From: Hippasteria phrygiana
Taxonomy: Eukaryota > Echinodermata > Asteroidea > Valvatida > Goniasteridae
Length of the DNA: 64,000 nt
NCBI GenBank assembly: GCA_037893225.1
Contig: JAZGUH010000185.1
Span: 2,666,001 to 2,730,000 of the forward strand
Direction of reading: 5' to 3'
The position numbers and the translations under genes were made by a program. This document shows positions 36,501-39,919 of the stretch, one piece after another (position 1 is the first letter of the stretch; each line of letters opens with the position of its first letter). The notes under the pieces are model-generated. The model did not search any database, had not been told where the DNA came from, and saw only the letters and a program-made list of their open reading frames with translations.

Positions 36501-38056
36501 TGGCCCTGCTAAAAAAAATACATAAGCGAGGAATCGCCACTAACCATAGCAGAAAATTACGTGCTCGTGCTAACAGTTGGTGTATTTTCAAAGTGAACAA
36601 AGAAAACTGGCAGGAGCGGGATTCGAACCTGCGACCTCTGGGACACGGTATCGGCGCTCTACCAACTGAGCTATCTTGCCATATGTTGGCGGTCTCCCAA
36701 ATTGTCAGGATCTTTGTTCAGGTGGGCGCTAGTCAGAAGTCATAAACCCAGAATGCCGTATAGCCAGGGATCACACCCCTATTTTACAATACAGCCTGGG
36801 AAGCAACAACTGCGACCTGATCAAGAGAAATGAGTCAAGTGCCGTCACTTCATTGATACATTACTTACCTCTGCAGAATCCAGCATATGTTCCTCTATGG
36901 CAGACATGTCCAGGCCGCTATGCATCTGAATAACCTCCATGATGTGCTTGTGCAGTGGGGAGATCCGTGCACGACGCATCTCACGAGCTTCTTTGGCTCT
37001 GGCCTTCATGGTCCACAGAAAACAAAACAGGGAAAAAATGGTATAAATGGCTCTGAAACAATGATGACCAAAGATTTTGATGTTAGGATTGGGCGATTCC
37101 TTGCAGGAGTTAACTCTACTCGACTCCAACACTAGAAATAGAATCACAATTCCAGCCTACTCCTTATTAAAGTAGCCAATTTCTGCTTCCTTTGAGTTGA
37201 TTCTATAGGCACCACTCAACGATTCTGAAACTTGCCAACACCAAAAAAGATTTAAAGATTGCAGATTCCATGTAAAAAAAAAAACCGCATGCCACACTTT
37301 ACAGAGCCAGCAGTTTCGACCATTAAATCAATCACAATGACACACAGATTCAAAAGATGCATTGCGGTCGCCCGCTTTGAGTCGAATGGAATGGAATCGC
37401 GATGGCTGCTCAGAATTGGAGTTAACCCCAAAAATGTCGCCCGGGCCCATTGGTGTATCATTCTGTTTAGGACAGAAACAAATTATGTGGCATATACCTC
37501 AACCTGCAAAATATATACCCCTTCCTGCCTGCACTGAACATCACTGGTGGTAACAGCATTGTTTTCCATGCCCCTAATGTCATGAGCCGAGTACAAAGGT
37601 CACAGTGTGCAGGGTCACAGCAAGCAAGGTCAATGTGACCAAATTGAATTGAACTGAACTGAATGTTTAAAAAAGTCTACAAGGGTGGAGAGGTTTGAAG
37701 AAGAATTTGGCAAGCCCCCTCCCTCCACAAAAAGTGATAAAGTTTTGGAAACATTTCTTTAATATATTTTAGGGGAAAATCTGAAAATTTGGGTTGGCTT
37801 TTATGAATCCATTTCTTGGACTGACAGAAACAATGGATCAGGCGGACTGTAGTATATACCTGTCGTTCCTTGAGCGTTTCAGCCTGCAGAGCACCAACCA
37901 AGCTCTTCCTCTGCATGCGCATTCTGGGGTGAATACTCAGTCTCCGCTTATCAGACGGAGGATGGTCACCATTGTCAATCTGGCTGTGGGACCCGCCGTG
38001 GGCATTCAGCTCATCCTGGGACATCTTGGCTGTGACTACTTACGTGGTGTCAAAGT
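265..38056 (-). CDS. DNAH8: Axonemal dynein heavy chain 8 (outer arm, gamma type), 5' part, 29 exons; 3' end outside window
   Basis: This gene encodes an axonemal outer-arm dynein heavy chain, the ATP-driven motor of cilia and flagella. Twenty-nine exons with GT-AG borders and compatible phases join into one frame of 4,415 nt (about 1,471 residues), from ATG 38022-38024 to a donor after 265. Family motifs appear in the expected order: [103 protein letters not shown] and [11 protein letters not shown]. These are tail motifs shared by DNAH5 and DNAH8; the wording is nearer to DNAH8. DHC_N1 is covered (about residues 180-850) and DHC_N2 just begins. The AAA motor, stalk and C-terminus lie beyond position 1. 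The whole protein should be about 4,500-4,700 residues. No frameshift or stop is seen in the exons. The family is certain; the DNAH8-versus-DNAH5 choice is from memory of the family, not from an alignment. Confidence 0.93.
745..880. repeat. SINE-related fragment with a small hairpin
   Basis: Contains CCCGACGTAGTGTAAGAAGC, AGCACTGTATGCTCAGTGCT and CACAGGCTCTCGG. The same block recurs near 9290-9335 and 53880-53955. AGCACTG...CAGTGCT is a hairpin. Confidence 0.55.
1158..1435. mobile_element. TTAA-flanked MITE with internal minisatellite, family 2
   Basis: TTAA-CCCTAAACCC at the left and GGGTTAGGG-TTAA at the right. Inside are about five degenerate units (about 40 bp) built on GGATTTTGGAGGATTGAGG; the left arm has its complement (CCTCAATCCTCCAAAATCC), so the element can fold back. 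No protein. Confidence 0.75.
1467..1529 (-). CDS. DNAH8: DNAH8 exon 28 (63 nt)
   Basis: A 21-codon exon, residues 1372-1392, [20 protein letters not shown] plus Q. It was found by the family motif GP...G..PQEASDRL, which must come between exons 27 and 29. Acceptor TTGTAG, donor GTATAG; phase 0 on both sides. It begins only 32 bp from a TTAA-flanked MITE (1158-1435). Confidence 0.9.
1630..1716 (+). repeat. tRNA-derived SINE head
   Basis: A plus-strand B box (GGGTTCGAATCCCGCC) and a weak A-box-like part (GGGTTGTCCAGTGC) at tRNA spacing. The arms do not pair as a real tRNA, so it reads as the head of a SINE. Confidence 0.45.
1892..2005 (-). CDS. DNAH8: DNAH8 exon 27
   Basis: Residues 1334-1371: [20 protein letters not shown] then [18 protein letters not shown]. 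The family has L...QP.FK..L..SVEVF. Acceptor TTTCAG, donor GTATGC; phase 0. Confidence 0.92.
2141..2245 (-). CDS. DNAH8: DNAH8 exon 26
   Basis: Residues 1299-1333: [20 protein letters not shown] then [15 protein letters not shown]. It directly continues GPIE with EAY.ML and has the conserved VDTLRYS. Acceptor TTGCAG, donor GTAAGT; phase 0. Confidence 0.94.
2789..3024 (-). CDS. DNAH8: DNAH8 exon 25
   Basis: Residues 1220-1298: [60 protein letters not shown] and [27 protein letters not shown] and the IDMTLGPIE block are shared with DNAH8. Acceptor ACGCCCAG, donor GTGAGT. Confidence 0.96.
3567..3693 (-). CDS. DNAH8: DNAH8 exon 24
   Basis: Residues 1178-1219 plus one base: [20 protein letters not shown], then [20 protein letters not shown] and FT. 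The pattern P.L.E....IL.Y..LE..I.EL fits the family. Acceptor ATTTCAG, donor GTTAGT; the split Asp codon is completed by exon 25. Confidence 0.92.
3768..3992 (-). repeat. Three tandem copies of the exon 23 tail plus its splice donor
   Basis: Units at 3768-3860, 3861-3951 and 3952-3992 (truncated) each repeat the end of exon 23 and the first bases of the following intron. Translated, two of them read [19 protein letters not shown] and [19 protein letters not shown] in one open frame. The exon itself reads [19 protein letters not shown]. They lie inside the intron between exons 23 and 24 and are not needed for the family match. Confidence 0.85.
4180..4380 (+). repeat. Possible 3' end of a non-LTR retrotransposon
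   Basis: A hairpin GGGGATCCC...GGGGATCCCC at about 4198-4236, followed by AT-rich sequence and an (AATG)n tail at 4360-4380. This arrangement is typical of CR1/L2-like 3' ends. No coding part remains. Confidence 0.35.
4485..4681 (-). CDS. DNAH8: DNAH8 exon 23
   Basis: Residues 1112-1177: [60 protein letters not shown] and NEVVK. LKNFY...A.HKDI.KL and LW.EDR..VVK are family motifs. Acceptor CCACCAG, donor GTGGGA. The last part of this exon plus its donor is repeated three times in the intron below it (3768-3992). Confidence 0.95.
5188..5371 (-). CDS. DNAH8: DNAH8 exon 22
   Basis: Residues 1051-1111 plus one base: [40 protein letters not shown], then a variable linker. P SLDDIQQ..N and [11 protein letters not shown] are DNAH8-like. 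Acceptor ATTTCAG, donor GTAAGC. Confidence 0.94.
6561..6654 (-). CDS. DNAH8: DNAH8 exon 21
   Basis: Residues 1019-1050: [20 protein letters not shown] then [11 protein letters not shown]. Found by phase and by the closing V..AL.IPNV, which the family has just before SLDDIQQ. Acceptor GTATAG, donor GTATGC. Confidence 0.88.
7113..7250 (+). repeat. 15-bp minisatellite, about nine units
   Basis: Almost perfect tandem repeat of GATGATGAATATTGT. Because 15 is a multiple of 3, several frames stay open through it; none is a gene. Confidence 0.97.
7484..7815. repeat. 60-bp dispersed module, copy 1, split by a hAT-like element
   Basis: GATTGAACAATATTTCACAC...CCAATAG is followed by an inserted element and then CCAATAGGTCAATT. 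Related modules without the insertion are at 24402-24460, 31333-31390 and 36440-36500. Confidence 0.55.
7520..7793. mobile_element. hAT-like MITE, family C, copy 1
   Basis: Inverted ends AAAGATTTTACTTTAATACC at the left and GGGGTAAAATCTTT at the right, flanked by CCAATAG on both sides. Longer copies are at 38185-38584 and 39108-39572. All share GAAAGTTTGTGTTTTCTGTG and GGTTGTGCCACA. Confidence 0.7.
7850..8063 (-). CDS. DNAH8: DNAH8 exon 20
   Basis: Residues 948-1018 plus two bases: an acidic start [20 protein letters not shown], then [20 protein letters not shown] and [17 protein letters not shown]. The acidic linker followed by the LL.TR.SLD..KRR helix fits DNAH8. Acceptor CATTCCAG, donor GTACGT. 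Confidence 0.93.
8139..8356. mobile_element. Dispersed MITE, family B, copy 1
   Basis: Shares TTTCAACTGCGCATGTGCAC, TTTTATCCCGAATGAC and CGAATAACCTTTGA with 18021-18222 and 23039-23205. The ends of the third copy form an imperfect inverted repeat (AGCCAGTTCAGTATTT and AAATACCGAAATGGCT). Confidence 0.75.
9067..9226 (-). CDS. DNAH8: DNAH8 exon 19
   Basis: Residues 895-947 plus one base: [20 protein letters not shown], then [20 protein letters not shown] and a hydrophilic end SSKQEQGSD. The family has K...VEEAV.EL...F here, followed by a variable acidic linker. Acceptor TTTTCAG, donor GTAACC. The 3' border is set by phase and is a little less sure. Confidence 0.85.
9290..9410 (-). repeat. tRNA-derived SINE fragment
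   Basis: Contains the hairpin block seen at 745-880 and then, on the minus strand, a B-box-like sequence (complement of GGCGGACTCGAACC) with CTTCCTGCTTACT as in 53690-53775. Confidence 0.5.
9748..9890. mobile_element. Foldback MITE with 55-bp arms
   Basis: Left arm 9748-9802 and right arm 9836-9890 match at 53 of 55 positions when one is inverted; the spacer is 33 nt. Each arm carries a TGACGTCA palindrome (CRE/ATF-type site). Confidence 0.9.
9941..10361. mobile_element. 421-bp MITE with inverted ends (family E)
   Basis: Ends TTAAAGATAGTATAC and GTATACTATCTTTAA are exact complements. A partial copy is at 17524-17712. It contains an internal hairpin CGATTGTCGGCCGACAATAG. Confidence 0.8.
10914..11109. 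mobile_element. Long foldback element
   Basis: Outer arms begin GTTATACAACGCCTGAATAA and, complemented at the right, TTATACAACACCTGAATAA. The centre is a perfect small hairpin GAAGTTCTATTCA...TGAATAGAACTTC. Almost the whole length can pair. Confidence 0.85.
11108..11271. mobile_element. Second foldback element abutting the first
   Basis: Ends ACAAATAATGAATGTTT and AAACATTCGTTATTTGT pair. Internal TTTCATTCGGTGACAGA pairs with CCGTCACCTCATGAAA. It touches the element at 10914-11109. Confidence 0.65.
12023..12161. mobile_element. TTAA-flanked MITE with two palindromes (family 3)
   Basis: TTAA on both sides (12019-12022, 12162-12165). Inverted ends CTCCTTTCACTACGG and CCGTAGCGGAAGAG. Inside, GAGCCGCTCTGAGCGGC (12086) and GAGCCGCTGTGAGCGGC (12128) are near-identical palindromes 42 bp apart. 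Confidence 0.75.
13188..14135 (+). CDS. Class A (rhodopsin-type) GPCR, single exon, 315 aa, nested in a DNAH8 intron
   Basis: An intact intronless seven-helix receptor, expected in the plasma membrane. Seven hydrophobic segments lie at about 17-44, 54-79, 89-112, 134-157, 181-204, 231-256 and 264-287. Class A landmarks are visible: N37 in helix 1, D65 in helix 2 (LGDLNLG), C92 before helix 3 with C171 in loop 2 as the usual disulphide pair, D116-R117-Y118, and a helix-8-like EFRKAV with C308 and C310. Two landmarks differ: GWGPF replaces CWxP, and NVIVYY replaces NPxxY. Possible N-glycosylation sites are N8 (NIT), N165 (NET) and N177 (NST). The ligand cannot be told. Amine receptors usually have an Asp in helix 3, which is not seen here. 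The gene lies on the strand opposite to DNAH8, in the 8.1-kb intron between exons 18 and 19. Translation could start at M1 or M7. Confidence 0.92.
   Translation: MHKLETMNITDDVSGIALGIITTITWTITTALILLFNVFCLAVLPKVDNINAPTKVFLAFMTLGDLNLGVFIYLPTIGVSVSGGVWPFGAFCSVQAWIIRQCLPMNMMSVLLVTTDRYVAIIYPLKYGAWVTAARAKIITCCTALITHMYALYFFLSDGELVVFNETLQICVFGEENSTTYTVTFTIGLVWFLTHLAMYVKILKVARWHAVRIVAQRNPAWVQEASKPNRRSFMTIGIINAILFVGWGPFSIICMASSTGNEVPALLVTITRVLLATVSWVNVIVYYARNKEFRKAVHDILDRMKIRCWCDRRLF
14172..14379. mobile_element. Possible TTAA-flanked MITE downstream of the GPCR
   Basis: TTAA-CCCTAACCCCCTAGG at the left and GATGGGG-TTAA at the right. The left end equals the complement of the right end of 1158-1435. It starts 36 bp after the GPCR stop codon. 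Confidence 0.5.
14519..14543 (+). repeat. 25-base G tract
   Basis: An uninterrupted run of 25 G, the longest of many G or C runs in the window. Confidence 0.97.
15520..15604. repeat. Perfect 33-bp hairpin
   Basis: Left arm 15520-15552 and right arm 15572-15604 are exact reverse complements (33 of 33), with a 19-nt loop. The arms begin AACAATTGTTGACTGCTGTG. Confidence 0.95.
15683..15755 (+). repeat. G-rich GGTGGGTAGG tract
   Basis: Degenerate GGTG/GGTA repeats with many GG and GGG runs; able in principle to form G-quadruplexes. Confidence 0.8.
17364..17483 (-). CDS. DNAH8: DNAH8 exon 18
   Basis: Residues 855-894: [20 protein letters not shown], then [20 protein letters not shown]. Matches the family segment with RID..LEE and LC.LP. 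Acceptor CTGACAG, donor GTAAGT; phase 0. The intron after it (9227-17363) carries the nested GPCR gene. Confidence 0.92.
17524..17712. mobile_element. Family E MITE, truncated copy
   Basis: TTTAAAGGTAGTGTACA at the left, then CTGAATTATTAC, CATCCTGTGAAATGATGG and GGTGTGCTGTCGTTTTCAAG as in 9941-10361. The right end is missing. Confidence 0.7.
18021..18222. mobile_element. Family B MITE, copy 2
   Basis: Same blocks and order as 8139-8356, with deletions. Confidence 0.75.
18498..19744. mobile_element. hAT-like element, 1.25 kb, non-coding
   Basis: Left end CAGGGCTTGAAAT and right end AATTCAAGGCCTG are near complements, as in many hAT transposons. Repeats of a GGCC(A/T)TGGTGCCCT type lie near both ends. 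No transposase frame is seen. The flanks (TCTCTATA, TCTATAGA) match only in part. A perfect hairpin CCATGGAGAAA...TTTCTCCATGG is at about 19305. Confidence 0.5.
20070..20267 (-). CDS. DNAH8: DNAH8 exon 17
   Basis: Residues 789-854: [20 protein letters not shown], then [20 protein letters not shown] and [12 protein letters not shown]. The GL..L.WTSLN block marks the late DHC_N1 region. Acceptor TTTAG, donor GTAGGA; phase 0. Confidence 0.94.
20385..20545 (+). repeat. SINE 2 tail, copy 1
   Basis: CCATCCCGACCCTAT, AGAGATCAGATTATCTTGTC, AGCCCACACCTCGAGTGGCC and GATTTGCAT are shared with 25818-25967. Confidence 0.75.
20690..20877 (-). CDS. DNAH8: DNAH8 exon 16
   Basis: Residues 726-788: [20 protein letters not shown], then [20 protein letters not shown] and [25 protein letters not shown] and RE..CM are family hallmarks. 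Acceptor CATTAG, donor GTGATA. Confidence 0.95.
21509..21684. mobile_element. TTAA-flanked MITE, family A, intact copy
   Basis: TTAA on both sides; ends CCCATTCTGGCC and CGTCGTCATTGGG. 176 bp, uninterrupted. It serves as the reference for the broken copies at 25567-26063 and 34343-35557. Confidence 0.85.
21851..21986 (-). CDS. DNAH8: DNAH8 exon 15
   Basis: Residues 681-725 plus one base: [20 protein letters not shown], then [20 protein letters not shown] and DAVKT. The VIR.YN...VL.EFE..YH.AW motif identifies it. Acceptor GGGTAG, donor GTAATT; the split Gly codon joins exon 16. Confidence 0.92.
23039..23205. mobile_element. Family B MITE, copy 3
   Basis: Shares the CGCATGTGCACAATG and TTTTATCCCGAAT blocks with copies 1 and 2 but is shortened inside. 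It shows the clearest inverted ends of the family. Confidence 0.75.
23282..23401 (-). CDS. DNAH8: DNAH8 exon 14
   Basis: Residues 641-680: [20 protein letters not shown], then [20 protein letters not shown]. The DDPP...R.MPP.AGKI.W.RQL.RRI block is nearly invariant in outer-arm heavy chains. Acceptor TTTAAACAG, donor GTATCA. Confidence 0.95.
23938..24031 (-). CDS. DNAH8: DNAH8 exon 13
   Basis: Residues 609-640: [20 protein letters not shown] then [11 protein letters not shown]. Acceptor TCCTTCAG; the donor is GTTGGT, the weakest in the gene but required by the family match, because the next exon continues [10 protein letters not shown] in phase 0. Confidence 0.9.
24402..24460 (+). repeat. 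60-bp dispersed module, copy 2
   Basis: GATTGGACAATATTTCACAA, then after about 30 bases CCATAGGTTAATTACT. Confidence 0.55.
24710..24786 (-). CDS. DNAH8: DNAH8 exon 12
   Basis: Residues 584-608 plus two bases: [20 protein letters not shown] then LVLVK. Acceptor GATCCAG, donor GTAAAT. The Arg codon is split with exon 13. A tRNA-derived SINE ends only 23 bp before the acceptor, so the branch point must sit at or inside the SINE. Confidence 0.88.
24809..25035 (-). repeat. tRNA-derived SINE 1, copy 1
   Basis: On the minus strand it has GGCAAGATAGCTCAGTTGG (A box) and a slightly changed B box, with a shared segment on both sides of the tRNA part. Close copy at 36574-36803. Its tail lies 23 bp before the acceptor of DNAH8 exon 12. 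Confidence 0.85.
25567..26063. mobile_element. Family A MITE broken by a SINE
   Basis: TTAA at 25563-25566 and 26064-26067. The left part ends at ACACAATAG and the right part resumes AATGGATTGAAAATGC, adjoining positions in the intact copy. The middle (about 25680-25967) is SINE 2. Confidence 0.75.
25680..25967 (+). repeat. SINE 2, copy 2, with tRNA-like head
   Basis: TAGTGGTATGCGGG (A-box-like) and TGGGTTCAAGCCCAG (B-box-like), followed by the 150-bp block shared with 20385-20545. Confidence 0.7.
26226..26423 (-). CDS. DNAH8: DNAH8 exon 11
   Basis: Residues 518-583: [40 protein letters not shown] and [18 protein letters not shown]. Acceptor TCCGCAG, donor GTCAGT. The YDILDxRK...FDxDFxDF pattern is that of DNAH8. 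Confidence 0.95.
26508..26572. mobile_element. Very short TTAA-flanked MITE (65 bp)
   Basis: TTAA-CCCCTTGGCTGCC...CGCCCAAGAGGG-TTAA. Its ends resemble the copy at 25567-26063. Confidence 0.6.
26787..27035 (-). CDS. DNAH8: DNAH8 exon 10
   Basis: Residues 435-517: [20 protein letters not shown], then [33 protein letters not shown] and [17 protein letters not shown]. It continues the exon 9 block directly. Acceptor ACATAG, donor GTGAAT; phase 0. The longest exon in the window. Confidence 0.96.
27083..27323 (+). repeat. tRNA-derived SINE 3
   Basis: B-box-like CCTGGTTCGAAACCTGCC at 27110, then a unique body, then a tail AATAAATAAATAAAT at about 27309. Confidence 0.6.
28303..28410 (-). CDS. DNAH8: DNAH8 exon 9
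   Basis: Residues 399-434: [20 protein letters not shown], then [16 protein letters not shown]. The [15 protein letters not shown] block is almost invariant in DNAH5/8. Acceptor TTGCAG, donor GTATTT; phase 0. Confidence 0.95.
28485..28630. mobile_element. TTAA-flanked MITE, family 1, copy 2
   Basis: TTAA at 28481-28484 and again at 28631-28634 bracket a 146-bp element, CCCTCCTATAG...GAGGGAGGG. It is the reverse of the copy at 100-239, sharing GCCAAAATG, AGCCAACTAC and TCAAAACCTATC. Confidence 0.8.
29338..29436 (+). repeat. (TTTAG)n array, about 20 units
   Basis: A nearly perfect pentanucleotide array in the intron between exons 8 and 9, closed by a T run and CGGGGGG. Confidence 0.97.
29888..30001 (-). 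CDS. DNAH8: DNAH8 exon 8
   Basis: Residues 361-398: [20 protein letters not shown], then [18 protein letters not shown]. Strongly conserved across DNAH5/8. A hAT-like element begins 40 bp from its acceptor. Donor GTAAGT; phase 0. Confidence 0.94.
30041..30407. mobile_element. hAT-like element beside exon 8
   Basis: Ends CAGGGCT and AGCCCTG are exact complements, flanked by ACTGC on both sides. Non-coding; contains several CTAGAC/GTCTAG pieces in both orientations. Confidence 0.55.
31333..31390 (+). repeat. 60-bp dispersed module, copy 3
   Basis: AGACAATATTTCACAAATGG...CACTGCAATAGGTCAA, similar to copies at 7484, 24402 and 36440. Confidence 0.5.
31447..31623 (-). CDS. DNAH8: DNAH8 exon 7
   Basis: Residues 302-360: [20 protein letters not shown], then [20 protein letters not shown] and NVAKSKVLK. 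The acidic [13 protein letters not shown] block is a hallmark of the DHC_N1 tail. Phase 0 on both sides; donor GTAAGT. Confidence 0.95.
32131..32294 (-). CDS. DNAH8: DNAH8 exon 6
   Basis: Residues 247-301: [20 protein letters not shown] through [14 protein letters not shown]. Acceptor TTGTTGCAG, donor GTACAG. The LRDCE...D...A.NPE pattern and the closing W.K.IEQ are typical of DNAH5/8 at this place. Confidence 0.9.
32610..32780 (-). pseudogene. Fragment of a non-LTR retrotransposon reverse transcriptase, C-terminal part
   Basis: The minus-strand peptide [20 protein letters not shown], followed by LISQKV, fits the K.L...YKA.NGL.P.YL..L pattern found after the catalytic part of CR1/L2-like reverse transcriptases. 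No catalytic motif or flanking frame remains. This is a weak match from memory. Confidence 0.4.
33232..33433 (-). CDS. DNAH8: DNAH8 exon 5
   Basis: Residues 180-246 plus one base: [20 protein letters not shown], then a run with [14 protein letters not shown] and [14 protein letters not shown]. This is the start of the DHC_N1 region. The acceptor TTATTACAG lies 20 bp from a hAT-like element (33455-33758). The donor GTAGGT is acceptable, and the split Ser codon joins exon 6. Confidence 0.9.
33455..33758. mobile_element. hAT-type MITE with 8-bp target duplication
   Basis: Ends CAGGGCTGTAGTCGAGTCC and GGGACTCAACTACAGCCCTG are near complements. Flanks TAAGGTAC (33447-33454) and TAATGTAC (33759-33766) are an 8-bp target duplication with one change. 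It carries a 10-bp minisatellite (33481-33580) and lies 20 bp before the acceptor of DNAH8 exon 5. Confidence 0.88.
33481..33580 (+). repeat. Ten perfect copies of GTCCCTGCAA
   Basis: A 10-bp minisatellite inside the hAT-type element, bracketed on each side by GTCCATCACAA. Confidence 0.97.
34343..35557. mobile_element. Family A MITE broken by a 1-kb foldback element
   Basis: TTAA at 34339-34342 and 35558-35561. The left part (to 34498) and right part (from 35522) together equal the reverse complement of the intact copy at 21509-21684. Confidence 0.85.
34499..35521. mobile_element. 1,023-bp foldback element with about 400-bp inverted repeats
   Basis: Ends TAGCCCAG and CTGGGCTA. Flanks ACCAGCACCC and ACCAGCATCC form a 10-bp target duplication (9 of 10). 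The arms pair over CTCTTTGTGTC, GCTGGCCGAC, AACGTTAAACTTGTAG and CTCTTTTCATCAGTTTCA. The inner parts are rich in GCGCATGCG-type sequence. Long inverted repeats and a 9-10-bp duplication are typical of Mutator-like elements; no transposase is present. Confidence 0.85.
35609..35757 (-). CDS. DNAH8: DNAH8 exon 4
   Basis: Residues 130-179, [20 protein letters not shown] followed by a GxCIFFLR motif and ending NLHE. The family has FVTEG...LTGVCVFFIR here. Acceptor TGTGCAG, donor GTCAGC. No long open frame covers it because it is short and has no ATG at its start. Confidence 0.88.
36112..36199 (-). CDS. DNAH8: DNAH8 exon 3
   Basis: Residues 101-129 plus one base: [20 protein letters not shown] and onward to LQDGDAPSH. 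It matches the family segment with LMFFxQD. Acceptor CTGTAG, donor GTGAGA, and the split Asp codon is completed by exon 4. Confidence 0.85.
36440..36500 (+). repeat. 60-bp dispersed module, copy 4
   Basis: TGATTGGACAATATTTCACA...TACCACGATAGGCTA. Confidence 0.5.
36574..36803 (-). repeat. tRNA-derived SINE 1, copy 2
   Basis: The minus strand has TAGCTCAGTTGGTAGAGC and GGTTCGAATCCCGC at tRNA spacing, but the anticodon arm does not pair, so it is a SINE and not a tRNA gene. Close copy at 24809-25035. Confidence 0.88.
36869..37003 (-). CDS. DNAH8: DNAH8 exon 2
   Basis: Residues 56-100, [17 protein letters not shown]...MLDSAE, phase 0 at both ends. It resembles the basic helix followed by an acidic helix at the N-terminus of DNAH5/8. 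The donor GTAAGT is ideal. The acceptor (ATGAAG before GCC) has a weak tract, so an in-frame alternative border a few codons away is possible. Confidence 0.72.
37860..38024 (-). CDS. DNAH8: DNAH8 exon 1 (start codon)
   Basis: Residues 1-55, beginning [11 protein letters not shown] and ending [10 protein letters not shown], rich in charged residues. The exon itself probably starts at 38056, after an acceptor TTTTTCCCAG, which leaves 32 nt of 5' UTR; a non-coding first exon must then lie upstream. The donor after 37860 is GTATAT. The ATG is the first in frame in the exon. N-terminal extensions of this type vary among DNAH8 proteins, so the start is likely but not proven. Confidence 0.75.
38025..38056 (-). 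other. DNAH8: 5' UTR part of DNAH8 exon 1
   Basis: Thirty-two bases lie between a good acceptor (TGCATTTTTCCCAG) and the start codon. This implies a spliced, non-coding first exon further right. Confidence 0.55.
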
Positions 38057-38184
38057 CTGGGAAAAATGCAATCATGAACATCAAGTCGAAGTTAACGAAC
38101 AGTGCACACCAGCTGAACCTCATTTAATACAAAAACATCCCAAATTCAGTTTTTAAATATTAGGATATGATCGAATAGGTCATT

Positions 38185-38584
38185 TTGGAAAGATTTTACT
38201 TTAATACCCCTACCAAAATCACTCAGGAACAGCAAATCTTGGAAAATAACTATCCACATGTGTTCAGAATTGTATAAACACTTGGCACAACCTTTAAATT
38301 TGATAATTTTGTTGGGAAATTTTCGTGAAATATAGGGAAGAAAGTTTGTGTTTTCTGTGTTAGATGTTCTTGGCACAGTGTATGGTGGCTCAAGTCTCAA
38401 AGTGTTCACATAGGCCTACATGTTGATTTCTGCCTCATTTTTTACAGATTTTGCTGACATAAATCTTGAAATAACTGGTTGTGCCACATGTTTAGACAGT
38501 TGTTATCAAGGAGGGTTGGTTATTTTGTAAGATTTTGCTGTTCCTGATCCATTTTGGTGAGGGGTATTTAAGTAAAATCTTTCC
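38185..38584. mobile_element. hAT-like MITE, family C, copy 2
   Basis: Inverted ends GGAAAGATTTTACTTTAATA and TATTTAAGTAAAATCTTTCC. CGAATAGG occurs at 38171-38178 and 38584-38591. Confidence 0.75.
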
Positions 38585-38762
38585 GAATAGGCATCTGGAT
38601 CTCAAATTCCCTCAAATCCCCCTACCCCCCCCCCCCCCCTTTTGATTTTTCGCAGCTGGTCATTTCTCCCTTTTTCTGCTTTCTGGTGAGTGCTTTGCCC
38701 CCCTCTAGAAAAATCCTGGTGACGCCCATGTGGATCGTTTGACTTTCTGGGTTTTTTTCATG

Positions 38763-38862
38763 TCATTTTCCACTGGTAAAAAAAATCCAGGTGGCCCCCA
38801 AACAGGAAGTGTGCAGGGACACTAAACATTGTTTTTTTACTTTGCCTTATTATACAGTTTAG
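38763..38862. repeat. Family L MITE, partial copy
   Basis: CCACTGGTAAAAAAAATCCAGG and GGACACTAAACATTG match parts of 43733-44048, the first in inverted orientation. Confidence 0.5.
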
Positions 38863-39107
38863 TTAACACAAAATGACACAAAGACTTAAGTTAGTAGTCT
38901 ACGGCTTTTTCTATTTCCTAGTTCTGAATAACGTTATCTTTATGTTGGTTGAATTGTTAAACCAGTGCAGTGGGCATTGTTGCAGAAAGGCAACTTTTGA
39001 AGTTGTTCACGGAAAAATGCACGCGGAGTCGTGGACGAATACTGTAGTTACTAGTTAGTGTAGAGATTTCTCAATTTTCACGGCACATTGATGATGAAAT
39101 AACATTT

Positions 39108-39572
39108 CGGAAAGATTTTACTTTAATACCCCCCCCCCCCCCCACAAAAATCAGTCAGGAATAGCAAATTTTGGAAAATAACCATCCATCTGTGTTCAGA
39201 ATTGTATAAACACTTGGCACAACCTTTAAATTGGAGAATTTATTTAAGAAATTTTCGTGCAATATAGGGGTAGAAAGTTTGTGTTTTCTGTGTTAGGCCT
39301 AGATGTTCTTGGAACAGTATTAATGGTCACTCAAAGCATGGAGAAATATGACACACCATGCTCAAAGTGTTCACATAGTCATCATAGGCCTAGGCCTACA
39401 TGTTATTTATTGCTAATTTCTGCCTCAATTTTACAGATTCAGCCGACATACATCTTAAAAGAACAGGTTGTGCCACACATTTAGATAGTTGTTATCAAGG
39501 AGGGTTAATTATTTTCCAAGATTTTGCTGTTCCTGATCGATTTGGGTGGGGGTATTAAAGTAAAATCTTTCC
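39108..39572. mobile_element. hAT-like MITE, family C, copy 3
   Basis: Inverted ends CGGAAAGATTTTACTTTAAT and ATTAAAGTAAAATCTTTCC; internal blocks as in copy 2. A 15-base C run (39129) lies just inside the left end. Confidence 0.75.
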
Positions 39573-39577
39573 TAAAA

Positions 39578-39655
39578 AATAAGAAGCCCCTCCTCCTTCC
39601 CTTTTTTTAAAAGCCCGGTCCCGGACGCTAAACGTGTTTTCTTTTTTTACCTGGC
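39578..39655. repeat. Family L MITE, second partial copy
   Basis: AAGCCCCTCCTCCTTCC and CCCGGACGCTAAACGTG match the right end of 43733-44048. It directly follows the family C element. Confidence 0.55.
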
Positions 39656-39880
39656 CTAAATGACGTTAGCTGGTTAGGCCTAACGTTAGGCCTAAATGTT
39701 ACTTGTTAGGCTAACGTTAACTGTATACATGGTATAGGCCCTTGCCTAGGTAGGCCTAGACTAGTAAGTAGTATTAAACAAAATGTTAAACGTTATTCCC
39801 GGACGTGTTTGAATTTTTAAAAAACTCAGTTAGGGCCTAACTCATGAACTAACGTTAGTACGGGCACAGGGCATTACAAT
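39640..39880. repeat. Cluster of AGGCCT and AACGTT palindromes
   Basis: TTAGGCCTAACGTTAGGCCT and several more AGGCCTA and TAACGTTA words within 240 bp. Confidence 0.7.
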
Positions 39881-39919
39881 GTGTCGTATAAATTCAGAGT
39901 CCCAACAAAAGATACTTAC

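Noticed and set aside
36600..36676. tRNA gene on the minus strand
   Set aside because: A and B boxes are good but the anticodon stem does not pair, and a second copy (24809-25035) shares flanking sequence; it is a SINE.
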